Source of the DNA: Tetrahymena thermophila SB210
Taxonomy: Eukaryota; Ciliophora; Oligohymenophorea; Hymenostomatida; Tetrahymenidae
DNA: 64,000 nucleotides
Assembly: GCF_000189635.1 (NCBI RefSeq)
Contig: NW_002476353.1
Span: 496,001 to 560,000 of the forward strand
Direction: 5' to 3'
Numbering within the stretch: position 1 is the stretch's first letter; the number at the start of each line of letters is the position of its first letter. The position numbers and the translations under genes are program-made. The notes beneath the pieces are model-generated. The model searched no databases and had not been told where the DNA came from. It was given only the letters and a program-made list of their open reading frames with translations. Below, piece by piece: positions 30,901 through 42,132 of the stretch.

Positions 30901-31054
30901 CTGGATCCACTCTTTCCCAATCTTAGAGCTCGTTCTACTCTTAATAACAAGGCTTTAATGAGTAATAAAATAATATGAATATTCATTAGCTGTTTAATCA
31001 AACTTCTGATATGAAAAGTAAATATAAATTCAAACACAAATCATAAATATCTTC

Positions 31055-31090
<36 letters not shown>

Positions 31091-31783
31091 TTAAATCAGA
31101 TTCTGTTGATTAAATTATTTAAGCCTTAGCTTCTCCTAATAATCCTAATTCATTTGCTGAAGTTGGATAACAACTACTTTTATTGTAATAAAAAATAAAT
31201 GGAAACCACTAGCTTTTGTAAACTTTTTTTGATTTAGCACAATATTAAATATTCTTTAGAAAAAAAGCAACAGGAAGCATCTTAAAACCTAATTCTGGTA
31301 ATTTGTAGCATTCGCAAAGCACATAAGTGATGAGATAACCAAATGAAAGAGTGTAAGAAGTATTCAAGTTAACTTAACAATTTATTCTTAAATTTAAATA
31401 GGAATGGAAAAAAAGTTAATTTTTAGCATTTAGATGATGGAGAAGTCAGAGAAACTTAATCTATTGATTAGTATAGATAACATAATAATTAAAATGCGCA
31501 ACTATAGTAGCAGCAAGTATAACACAAGCCCATGTTTTATCAAAAATTATCTTAATAGCAAATTGAAGAAATGATAAAAAATAGATAAAATAAAAATAAT
31601 AATTAAAATTATGTAAATAGCAATTAGTAAAATCACTAATAAGGCTAATCACATAGCTTGAATAGTAATCAAAATAATTATAGTAATTAATCAATATATT
31701 CAATCTAAAACCCATAATCATCGTACTCATAAATACAATAGCATTTATCACAATTTTAGAACTAGTTTGCTAAGAAAATGTGA
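27962..31783 (+). CDS. Kinesin with N-terminal motor domain and long coiled coil
   Basis: This is a microtubule motor. The start MKPVKSASLPQ is in a short first exon joined in phase to exon 2, which leads into NLKVVVRCRPPLPREIYD. The motor has the P-loop GQTGTGKTYTMEG (about 28721-28759), switch I NDVSSRSH (about 29226-29250), switch II LVDLAGSERVRVSG (about 29332-29373) and HIPYRDSK (about 29476). The neck reads FANRAKNIKNNPIVNEDLD. A stalk follows, with LLLKQRDIMIALTSRLNERD near 30220-30280, and then a very Q/N-rich tail ending QNQFAKKM. An N-terminal motor predicts plus-end movement. I cannot place it in kinesin-2, -9 or another named class. About eight short introns are present. Confidence 0.92.
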
Positions 31784-32089
31784 ATGAATCGTATTTTTTA
31801 ATTTTATTTATAAATGAATTAAAATTTAGTAATCAATATGCCATTTTTATAAGTAAATATAAATAAATTTATTTATCTATCTATCTACCTATTTATGTAA
31901 TTATATATATTAATATAGTATATAGGTAATTTTTGATAAGAGTAAATTAATTAACAAAAACTTTACTTACAATTAAATATATTTAACTTATTAAACAAAA
32001 TACCAAGAAAGATTTATTTATACATTTGTTGATCAAAAATATTGTTTTGAGATAATTTCTTGTTTTTGAGACTTATTATTAATTGAATA

Positions 32090-32758
32090 ATGGACATTGA
32101 TGAAATATTGTAAGAAACAGAAACTTATATAGAATAGCATAAATTGTTATTGAGAATTAAATACACTCCTGAATAATAAAATTGCTAAAGTTAGCTTAAA
32201 ATATGCTTGATAAACCAATAAAATAATCGATTCTAAATAGAAATTAGAGACGAACACATTTATAATATTTAAAAAGTTGAAAAAGAAAATTAAGAGTAAA
32301 AAGTAAAGCAAACATAAAATTAAGAGAATGAAATTTTGCACCAAAATGTTTTACCATTTAAATTTAATTTACTATGGGTTAAAATGCTTATATAATTAGG
32401 AAGTATGAAGCATAGCGCTATTGAAGAAGATATTAATTTTATTTTAGATCAAAAAAATTAAGAAAATGAAGAAATCGTTTAAATACAATATTTGAATATT
32501 AATGAAGAAGATTTAAGTATAGACCCTATTTGTAATTTTTCAGAAGACTAGCTAATAAAAATAAAAAATTATTAGAGTGAGATCTAAAACATCTAAGCAA
32601 TTTTAATGGTCATTACTTATATGGAATTTATTAACTTGTAGATATAAATACCTTTAATAAAATAAGTTAAATAGAAACTAACAAGTTAGCAAGAAATACA
32701 ATAACAATTATTAAATCTATTTGAAAAGTAGAAGAAAAATATTTTAAATTCTGATTGA
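32090..32758 (+). CDS. Hypothetical 222-residue protein, single exon
   Basis: An intronless frame runs from MDIDEILQETETYIEQ to KNILNSD before TGA, with about 37 TAA/TAG Gln codons. The product is Gln/Glu/Ile-rich and mostly helical, with likely coiled-coil stretches at both ends. A central hydrophobic piece reads LPFKFNLLWVKMLIQLG and another, near the C-terminus, ILMVITYMEFINL; neither is clearly membrane-spanning. I do not recognise a family. It starts 307 bases after the kinesin stop on the same strand and could be a co-located but independent gene. Confidence 0.6.
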
Positions 32759-33435
32759 AGCATATTTATTAAATTCAATTTTATTCATTAAAATTATCTT
32801 TTTAAATGTATTATAAAAATTAATCTTAACAAGTATAAATTTATTTTACATATGTATCTTTATATATTAAATAATTATTTCAGATATACTATCTTATATT
32901 TTTACAATTTTTTTTAAAATAAAAAAACATTTTAGGTTTAATAAATAAATTGTTATTTTTTTTATTAGTTTTTAAAAATTAAAATAATTGATTGATTAGA
33001 TAGATTTATTTATTTATTAAAAATTATAATAAAAATAAATAATATTATTTTATTGCTATTTGTATCAACTAAATCAAACAAGTCAATCTTATTAATTAAT
33101 TTATTCATTTTATTCTTTTATATATCTATATCTTTTTTATTTATTCATTTATTAAAGTAGTTGAATTTAGAATAATTTATATTTGCAGGTATATAAATAG
33201 TAAATAAATTACAAAGACTAAAGAGAAACTAGAAGTTTATTCAACTTTGTAGGTAGCAATTATATAATTAATATTGATATTATGAGTGTAAATGTTATTA
33301 TATTTAAGTCATTAAGTTTGTATGTATGTATGAAGGTAGGTAGGTAGGTAGGTCTATTAAAACAAATTGAGATTTTTTATATTGTAGGTAAGTGGTAAAT
33401 TATGATCAACAGCAAGAATATTTACTTAGTAGAAA
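32759..33435. other. Convergent intergenic spacer with simple repeats
   Basis: The spacer lies between the 3' ends of two genes. It holds a TATGTATGTATG run followed by four to five GGTA units near 33320-33353 and GATTGATTAGATAGATT-type repeats near 32990. No coding signal. Confidence 0.6.
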
Positions 33436-34666
33436 TCAAACTTTAAGAGTGCTGTTAAATCTTGATCCTTGTTAATATCTAGAGATAGTTAAGCTAGTTG
33501 GGGCTTTTTAAATAAAAAGAAGATTTAACAAAAAACAAATATAATTTTCATTAATATTATTATTATTTTATTTACCTTTAGATGTAAAAGATCTCTAAAA
33601 TGCTAAAAATTCTTTTTACTATTGATCTTCTAACTCTTTCTTGACATTTTAATACTTTTAAAGTAATCTATTTTTAATAAGAAACATATTTGTTGCCATT
33701 TAAATTATTGATATTTATGATTAATTTCTAATAAATCGATTATTTAAGAAGAATTGTTTCGTTTGTTACCTCTCTAATTCGATGGATCTATTTTTTCTTT
33801 ATTCTTCTTAACCTGAATATATTCTTTAACGGAGAGCATTTAGTTCGTTATTTTGTCTCTGTCTCAGCTAGTTGAGTTAATTTTTTATTTTTGCTAATCT
33901 TTGTTAGTTCCATCCATTGCTTTCTTCCTTTTGAAGTTATATTCTCTTTTATTGAATTTGATGAGCCTCCAAATATCTAAAATATTTATTTATTTATGTT
34001 TTGAATTGTGAGGTCATGTTAGTAATGTATTTTGAAATATTATGCTAGTGTATATTAATTTATTACCTGTTTTGCTTTGCTAAATGTTCTTCCATTTTCA
34101 TTAAATTAAGAACTTCAGAAGAATCTTTAGGAACAAATGGCACAGCTTTTTCTAATTCTTCAGAAACACGTTGGTATTCGTCGTCTTATCTTTATATTAA
34201 TTCTGTTTCTATGTTTTTAGCTTCTTCATTGAATTCGGCCATCTTCTTATCCCAAAATTCATTGAATTAGTTGAACTCTTCAAGATGAGCTTTTTCTACT
34301 CCCAGTTTTTCATTTAAATGTCTTTGCTTGAGCTCCTCCTTTCTTTTCTTCTCTAACTTCTCTTTCAATTCCTTAATCTTTTTTTAAGCCATTTCTGCTT
34401 CAATATACTTTCCTTATTTCATGCAATTTTATTGATGCTCGCTTAAGACATCAATTTATTCTTCCAAATTTTCGACTTAATTTCTCAATTCTTATTCTTA
34501 TTGAATATTTTAATCATATTCCTTTTATTATTCGTTATACTATTCTGTTTTACAGCCAAAAATGGATGAGATTATAAGCATATTTGACGCCAAATGATTG
34601 TAAAAGCACAATTTGCTATTACCACTTGGAATCGATCAAAATAATGAATTTACCTTCTCCGTTCAT
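33436..34666 (-). CDS. Coiled-coil protein, conserved-looking, family not recognised
   Basis: The first exon is only MNGE plus one base, then an intron of about 120 bases leads into QYNEQQKEYDQNIQQEQEL. The rest is almost continuous charged coiled coil, with CMKQGKYIEAEMAQKKIKEL near 34400, the block FNQFNEFWDKKMAEFNE, and RYLEAHQIQQKRIQLQKEE after the next intron. The C-terminus breaks the helix: RYQQGSRFNSTLKV, then TGA. About 290 residues in five exons. The periodic CMKQGKYIEAE type motif is common in protist coiled-coil proteins, but I cannot name it. A structural role near microtubules or basal bodies is only a guess. Confidence 0.72.
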
Positions 34667-36237
34667 CTGTATAATTTAGTTCTTTTAAAATCAGATATTT
34701 TTATTTCAACAAAAAGGAAATTAATTGGTATATGTTTAACTAACTTTTTTTAATTTTTTACTTTTATTTTTGATAATAAATTATATTTACTTTTATTACA
34801 ATTATTTTCTTTTTAACTTTCATCTCATTCATTCCTTCATTTATTTTTTAATTTCATTTACTAACACATCCATATTTGGATGATTGCCAATAAATATCAT
34901 TTTGAATGATAATAAGATCTTTGATTTGGTTATTTTGCAAAATCTTTAATTTTTATTATTATATGAATTAATTGTTAAATAATAAACATTTTTTAAAATT
35001 CTCACTATGCTATTTCTGTTAAAATTTCCTATGAATGACTTCTAATAAAGAGAAATGAATATTATGTTAACGATTTATAAAATAATAACTTTAATTCTTA
35101 TTGATAATTATAAAAAAATGAAGATATTCTTCAAATGTTAATGTACTTTTAATATTTATTTTTAAATGAATAATTATTATTATATTAATATCAATAACTA
35201 ATAATTGTGGTTGGTATTAGTGCTTACCATTCAAAAAAAATTAATTAAGGAGAACCATTAAATATAAATTAAGTAAGAAGACAAAACTAATCAAACAATC
35301 TTGATATTTTTTTTAATAAGAATTTTTACTTTTAACCTGTTTACAAAATAAATTATAATTTATAGTAATTACAAATTTTTTATGGTATAAATGGCGTTTA
35401 ATAATATAATTTCAAAGGCTAAGATTATTCAAAGTATTAAAAACCATCTTAGCATTTACAAATTTTTAATATTAATCATTTTTTATCAACCAAATTTAAA
35501 TTTTAATATTAATATAATGTCAAGATGTTATTATCTTTTGGGCATATTAAATTTTATTTAATAGTTTATACAAGTATTTAGTAAATCTTATCATAATTTT
35601 TTTTGTTTTAAGAGCTAGTTTTACAGGGAGATTGATACAATCAATTATTTTAATTTATAAACAATCGATTCATTTTCAAATTTTAGAACTTAAAGTTTAT
35701 CTATTTAAACTTATATGACTAAGATTAGCTCTTTAAAAAAGGATATTTTTATTAATAAACATCTTATTTAATAGTATAAAATAGTTCAAATGAATTTGCT
35801 TATTATTATGATAATTAGAATTACTACAATTTTTAAAGTATTTTAAATTTATCTTGGTCATTTTAATTTATTTTAATATACTTTCTCTAAATAAAATAAA
35901 TTTAATTTTTGTTTATTAACTCAAATAGGTTTTTAAAAATAGTAATAGAATAAATAAAAATATTTATTGAATATTAGATAAAATTTTTAACTTAAAGGTT
36001 TAATCATGAAAATTTAAGAAAAAATAAAAAATGTTTATTACATAATTTTATTAAATAATAAATGTAAATGAATAGATTTTTACTTTAAAAATTAGCTTGT
36101 TTAAATAGTATTTTTAATCTTATTTGTTTAAAATTTATTTACTCAAAAATATTTAATTACTGTAATTTAATAAACTATCTTGGAGAGAAATTTATTTATT
36201 TATTTGTTTAATATTTTAGTTAAATTTATATACATAG
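34667..36237. other. Intergenic AT-rich stretch, nothing recognised
   Basis: About 1.6 kb of AT-rich sequence between divergent genes. No frame, RNA signature or repeat of note was found. Confidence 0.55.
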
Positions 36238-36600
36238 GATAAAAATATTACTAATATTCAACAACTTTTGGATCAATAAAATGAAAAAGAAAAATTAATA
36301 TGGTTGATTTCCTTTTCTTACCTAAAAATAAAAAATTGAAGATAAGGCACTTACTTGTAAAAAATTAAATATTAATCTTATTTTAAGGTTAGAATATAAA
36401 AATTTCAAGGAAAGTATTTATAAATTAATCGAGCATAGTCTAGAGGTCGGGTAGAAGAGGATAATAAATAAATGATGGAAATTTAATGCATTTAGATAAG
36501 GATGCTTTTGATGAGCTTGCTTAGTTGATTGATGAATAAGCAAGAAAGAATATCTTTTCTGATTACAATATCTTTAAAAATATAGCGCAATAATATAAAA
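36238..36600 (+). pseudogene. Coding-like fragments upstream of fimbrin in three frames
   Basis: Three open pieces follow each other in different plus-strand frames. The first is NITNIQQLLDQQNEKEKLIW (36238-36300, after an ATACATAG acceptor). The second contains LEYKNFKESIYKLIEHSLEV (36389-36448). The third contains LDKDAFDELAQLIDEQARKN (36489-36548). An 82-base GTATTT..TTTAG intron (36414-36495) would join the second to the third in phase, but the first cannot be joined. Fimbrin does not need these pieces. I infer a small decayed or unannotated gene; confidence is low. Confidence 0.3.
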
Positions 36601-36702
36601 AATAATATATATTTATAAAATAAAAATAAATTAGATTCATTGCATAAAAGCATTTACCATATTATAAAAAGCAATTAAAAATAGATTAAGTCTGTATTAA
36701 AA

Positions 36703-39472
36703 ATGGATACCTTAAAGACTGCTGTAAAGACTAATGTCGAAGCTAAATAAAGCGACACAAATGCTATTCACTCATTTACTTAAGATGAAGTTAATGCTTA
36801 CTGCGAACATATTAACTACTATCTTTCTGTAATATTATTTTTATATTTTCAAAAGTTTATTCAGTTTTATCAAAAAACTTTAGGATGATGCTGACCTCAA
36901 AGAATTATTGCCAATTGATCCTTAAAGCAATAAGATTTTTGAAGCTGTTGGAGATGGTGTCTTGCTTTGGTAATTTCACGATTTTTCAAAAATTTGTTAT
37001 AGAATTTTATTTTGTTAATTCTATTTAGCAAATTAATCAACAAAGCCACTCCTGGTACTATTGACCCTAGAGCCATCAACACCAAGAACCTTAACATCTT
37101 TAAGAAAAATGTAAACATATTAAATATTTTGATTGCAAGAAAATTATTTAAAAAATAATCTCAATCAGTCAATAAAAGGAGAATTTTAATTCATTCCATT
37201 AAATTTATTTTCTTAAAATAGGAAAACTTAACCTTAGCTATAGCTTCTGCTAGAGCAATTGGCTGTGTTTGCGTTAATATTACAAACAATAGCATTATAG
37301 ATAAGAGAGAACATATTATTTTGGGTCTTGTTTGGTAGATTATCAAGGTATTTATTTTATTTTTGGATTTTTTTTTCTTAAATGTTTGTTTGTTTATTAA
37401 ATATGTGAATATTTCAGACCTTCAATATGTTTTTTATAATAAAAAGGCTTAAATGTTGTTTAAGATTGACTTGAAAAACCACCCTTATTTGATTAGACTT
37501 AAAAAGGAAGAAGAAGAAATTAGTGATCTTCTTAAACTCCCTAAAGAAGAACTTTTGATCCGTTGGTTCAATTACCATTTAGAAAATGCTAAGCACTCAA
37601 CTAAGATTAATAACTTTTCTAAGGATGTTTCCTCAGGTATTTGAAATGAGCTTATTGAATATTAATTAAGGCATTTATATATCCGAAAAAAAATTTTTTA
37701 TAAATAGAATAAGAAAAATAATTAATTTTATTTTTAAATTAAATTAGGTACTGAATACACAGTTTTACTCAACCAAATTGCTCCTGAAAAGTGCAACAAA
37801 GACGGATTAAATTTAGAACACCTTGAAAGATGCAAGAAGGTTATTAATGATTCTAAACTTTTGGGAGTACCTCCTTGTATTAAGCCTTCTGATATTGTAA
37901 ATGGAAATCAAAAGCTTAACTTGATTTTCTGTGCTCACTTATTCAACAATTGCCCTGGTTTAACTCCTACTGAACAAGAAAAAATTGATGCTGCTGGCAT
38001 GATAGATGATGATAACGATCCTGAAGCTTCTCGTGAAGAAAGAGGTAAATAAGAAATTTATTAAAAATTCAGATTAAATTCTTATTTTAACTCGCATACA
38101 CTGAGCATTTGAATTTAAGTTTAATTTCTGAAAAAAGATTTTATATATCTTATACAAATATTTAGCCCATATTATCAATATCAGTTTAGTTTTTAAAGAA
38201 AAGTAATTAACTAAATCAAAGATATTATTTAAGATTACTGGATAGGAAAAGATTGCTATGTAATTAATGGAAAAATAAGCTATCTTAATAAAATTTATCT
38301 CTATATCTTTATACCGATCAGTCAAATAATTAAATGTTAATTTCACTGAGAAAAAAACTTTTTTGAAGAATAAAAATAATTAACTTTTTTGGATTCATTT
38401 AAAATGAAATTAATGGTTTTAAATTTCAATAATTTATCAGTAAAAATTTGAAAAAGTTAATTTTATCCTAAAATTTTATTCTTTTTATATCAAATTTCTA
38501 TTTTAAGGTATGGTATTATATCATTTTTAATAAAAAATCTATCTATACATAGTTTTCAGAATGTGGATGAACTCTTTAAATATTGAAGATGTTTATCTTA
38601 ACAATATGATTCAAGATTTAAGAGATGGTATCGTTTTATGTAAGATTATGGATAAATTAGCTCCAGGAAAAGTTGACTTGAAGAAGGTTTCAAATAAAGT
38701 AAAAAATTGAATGAATTTTCTAAAAGTTTATTTTAAATTTAATTAATTTATTTCTTTATTAAATTAAAAATAGAACTCTAAATTCACTAAAATACAAAAC
38801 GCTAACTACGCAGTATAATTAGCTAAGGATTTACATTTATAAATTGTTGGTATTGGTGGTACTGATATTGTAGATGGTAACAAAAAGCTTATCCTTGCTA
38901 TTGTTTGGTAACTCATGAGAAAGTAATCATTACAGGTAATAAACAATAAGCAAATTTTAATACAAAAAATCTATCAAAAATTATATCTGATAGCTTATTC
39001 ATTCATTAATATTATAAATAGTAGTTAAAGGCGTTTTGAATTTTAATTTAATAATAGGTTATTGGTGAATTGAATGAACAAAAATTAGTAGAATGGGGTA
39101 ATAGTAGAATTCCTCAAGATAAACATATAACTGGATTTAAAGATAAATCTCTTAAAAACTCACATTTCTTCTTCAAGATTATGGAATCTATTGAACCTAG
39201 AGCTATCAATTAGGATTTGATAACTCCTGGTGAGACTGATGAAGAAGTCACTAACAATGCTAAATACGCTATCTCTGTTGCTCGTAAGCTTGGTGCAGCA
39301 GTTTTCCTTGTTTGGGAACACATTAGAGACGTAAAATTAAAAATCAAATCTTATTATTATATAATAAATTATAATTCATTTTATAAAATAGGTCAATCCT
39401 AAATTTTTAATGACATTTACTGCTTCTCTCTACCACTGTGCTAAAGAATACGAAGGAAAGAAGGTCTAATGA
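36703..39472 (+). CDS. Fimbrin/plastin, four calponin-homology domains
   Basis: Fimbrin cross-links actin filaments into bundles. The start MDTLKTAVKTNVEAK is the first ATG of the frame whose exons contain CH1: ELLPIDPQSNKIFEAVGDGV, then LINKATPGTIDPRAIN. Next are CH2 (LGLVWQIIK, HPYLIRLKK, LIRWFNYHLENA), CH3 (ERVFRMWMNSLNI, LRDGIVLCKIMDKLAPGKVD) and CH4 (LVEWGNSRIPQD, FFFKIMESIEPRAIN, ending YEGKKVQ). Animal plastins start with two EF hands. Here only about 30 residues precede CH1, so a calcium-binding headpiece is missing, as known for Tetrahymena fimbrin. About nine exons. One intron (38045-38552, 508 bases) is much longer than the others and falls exactly between the two actin-binding halves. 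Confidence 0.95.
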
Positions 39473-40548
39473 GATTAATTAAATAATTTATTATTTTTAT
39501 CCATATATCTTTATAAAAAGAGATTAAATACAATGTCAAAACCTTATATAAATACATACTATTTGTAAAAAATAATATAATATTTTAAAAAATAGATTTT
39601 ATTGATGAATTCTACTTTTGTTTTTAGTTTTTTTTAATTTTTTTCTTACGTTAAAAATGTTATTTAATCAATTATTTAAAAAAGTTGTTATCATAATTAC
39701 ATTAATTATGCATTGATTTTTTGCTGATTTGTTTGATTTAATTTAGATTTTATGCTTTTGAAAAAGTTTTTTTGGGATAAGTGATAAGACTACATCTTGT
39801 TCATTTATGAGATAGGCTTTGCTATTTATTAACATGAAAAATATAATAAAGAAAAATTGAAAACCTCTATTTTTATTTTTATGTAAGTGGATTAAATTTT
39901 TCACGTATATTTTTAATTGAATAAGTGAAGGATAATGATATAGAAAAAGAAAAACTAAAAAACTTTGGCTATTTTTTAAAGTAAATTAATTTATAAAATC
40001 TTATAAATTTGTAAATGTAAATATCTAGCTCAGGGAAGGGATTTATAATCTTTTAATGATTTTTATTTATTATCTATTCTAAAAATAGTTATTATTAAAA
40101 TAAATAAATTTTTCTTTATTTATCACTTTTGGTTGATGGGTAAACAGATTTTATTAGAAGCTGTATAATTTTATTAGAAGCTGTATAGCTTTATTATCTA
40201 ATTCATGGATTATTGTTTTTAATATTTTGAGGTGTATTAGAATTGTAATTTTGAAAGTGACTAAATTAATTTTTAAATAGTTTAAGTGCTCTAATGTGCA
40301 TGAATGTATACTGAGTTATTTATAGGTTGCTACTTCAAAATAGATTGAAGGCGCTCAGTTAAATTATAAATAATTAAATTAAAAAACAAACAATACCTAA
40401 ATAAAAAAATAAATAATTATTCTTTGAAAATAAGTAATAACTAAATACTTACTATCATTAATAAATTTAAACTGAATAATTGTTTTAAACGTTTTATAAA
40501 AACAAGTAAAATTTTATAGCTTTATTTTTTCGAGTTTATTTTAAAATA
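39473..40548. other. Intergenic stretch with a 20-bp tandem duplication
   Basis: AT-rich. A 20-base unit beginning TTTTATTAGAAGCTGTATA is repeated head to tail at 40149-40168 and 40169-40188 with one difference. No coding signal. Confidence 0.6.
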
Positions 40549-42132
40549 ATGATGTAAGATTTATACTAACTAGACCTCATTTCAAACTCAAACTCTTGCT
40601 TTGATAACATAAGAGGATTACTATTCCCAGCTCTCTTTGAGGAAGAAAATAACTTAGTTAGAATTAAAGAGTTAGCTTCACATTCTCAGTAAAATGAACT
40701 ACTTAAAAGACTAATTTTAGTTAAAGTTAACTAAAATTTTGATTAAAAATCTTCTAATTTGTATAGAGAACTTGCATTAAACATGGGATTTAACTTGAAT
40801 ATATAAATCTAAGAGAGTTCTTATTTTGAGTAGTAGGAGGTGCCAACCTTTTAGGAGCATATCGAAGATCAATAAAATGGCGGCAAACTGAAAAGAAGTA
40901 GTTCTTTTAGCAATGATGAGAATGGTCAACATATTTAGGAAAATATGATGTTCTATGAAATTTAAAATTTGTTTTTTGGAAGAATTCCTTTGTACGTCAA
41001 GAGCTTCTTAAGCTCTAAAAAAGAATATTACTAAATACATAATTAATTTAATCGTGTATTTTTCATGGACTAAAATCCATTCGACTTATCTTCAATTTAC
41101 TTAATAATTAATTCTGTATGCTCATTTATGGAATGTGAATACGCATCTAACTTATTTAAATCTATTTAAGATTTTAATAATTCATAAAAATAAGATTAAA
41201 ATTTGATACCTATTTCAGAACATGATAATGCTCCTAAATTAGACTGTTTAATATCAAACTTTAAGGATAATCTTTTGGTTGAACTAGTCTAATCTCTTCT
41301 TGCAGGAGAATAAATTAATGAAAAAATTAGAGTTTCTTTCACTAATTAATAAATTTATTTTGCATTCTTTTTAGTGATGCATGTAAGCAAAATATGTACT
41401 CTTTCATTTGGTCTAGGGATAAAGAATGAGATTGATCTAGGCTATTTTAAAAATTAGGAATAAAATAAAACCAGTTTTTAAATAAATTAAGAAGAAAATG
41501 GATAGAGCTATTGCTAAAATTAGTAAAATTGTTTAAATTAATTTTTATAGTGCTAAGATTGTAATTTATGTGCTAATAATATTCCTTCTTCAATTGCTTT
41601 AGATGAAACCACAATTCCTTCATCAAATAGCACAGAAATTTAAGAAGATGAACTTTTTAGTGAAACCATATTTGAGGAAGTAGGATAAAGAGAAAAAATT
41701 TAAAGTAAACTACATAATAATATAGATAAAAATATTGAGTATTAAGAGTTTTGCATAAGTTCAATTGAGCCATTTTTGAGCAGCTCACTTTTATACGCTA
41801 TAGATGAATCTCACAGATGCTTAAAAACTGAAATTTATCCCTTTGAAGAATTATTATAAATAAATAAAGAACATCTTTAGTATTATGTGTAATGCTTGCT
41901 TCATATAAAAAACTATCAATAAAACCCTAAAATCCTAGAGTAAATCCCACCAGAAATAAAAAATTTCATAAAATACCTAGTATTTTACCCAAATAAAATA
42001 GACAAGAAGATAGCTCATGGACTAAAAAAGCATTTACAATCTTTTGAAGCCTTTTCTTAATTTGTTTAATTTATTACTGATTGCCTTCTGTTCGCTAACT
42101 TAAATGTATTTGAGTACTAAAATTAGTTTTGA
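40549..42132 (+). CDS. Hypothetical 527-residue protein, single exon
   Basis: An intronless frame of 528 codons is open from MMQDLYQLDLISNSNS to FEYQNQF before TGA. That length is very unlikely by chance at this base composition, and GC content rises across it. It has a Ser-rich patch (KRSSSFSND), a Cys cluster (CLNQFLQCQDCNLCANN near 41530-41590) that might bind metal, and otherwise mixed helical sequence. I recognise no domain, signal peptide or clear membrane span. An alternative start is the second Met. The lack of introns contrasts with most neighbours. Confidence 0.72.

Noticed and set aside
31461..31751. 96-codon minus frame with hydrophobic residues
   Set aside because: It is the complement of the Q/N-rich kinesin tail; antisense of CAA/TAA/AAT codons gives Leu/Ile/Tyr runs.
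38074..38346. 90-codon minus frame inside the long fimbrin intron
   Set aside because: AT-rich composition and no domain; it lies wholly within an intron whose ends match the CH2-CH3 junction.
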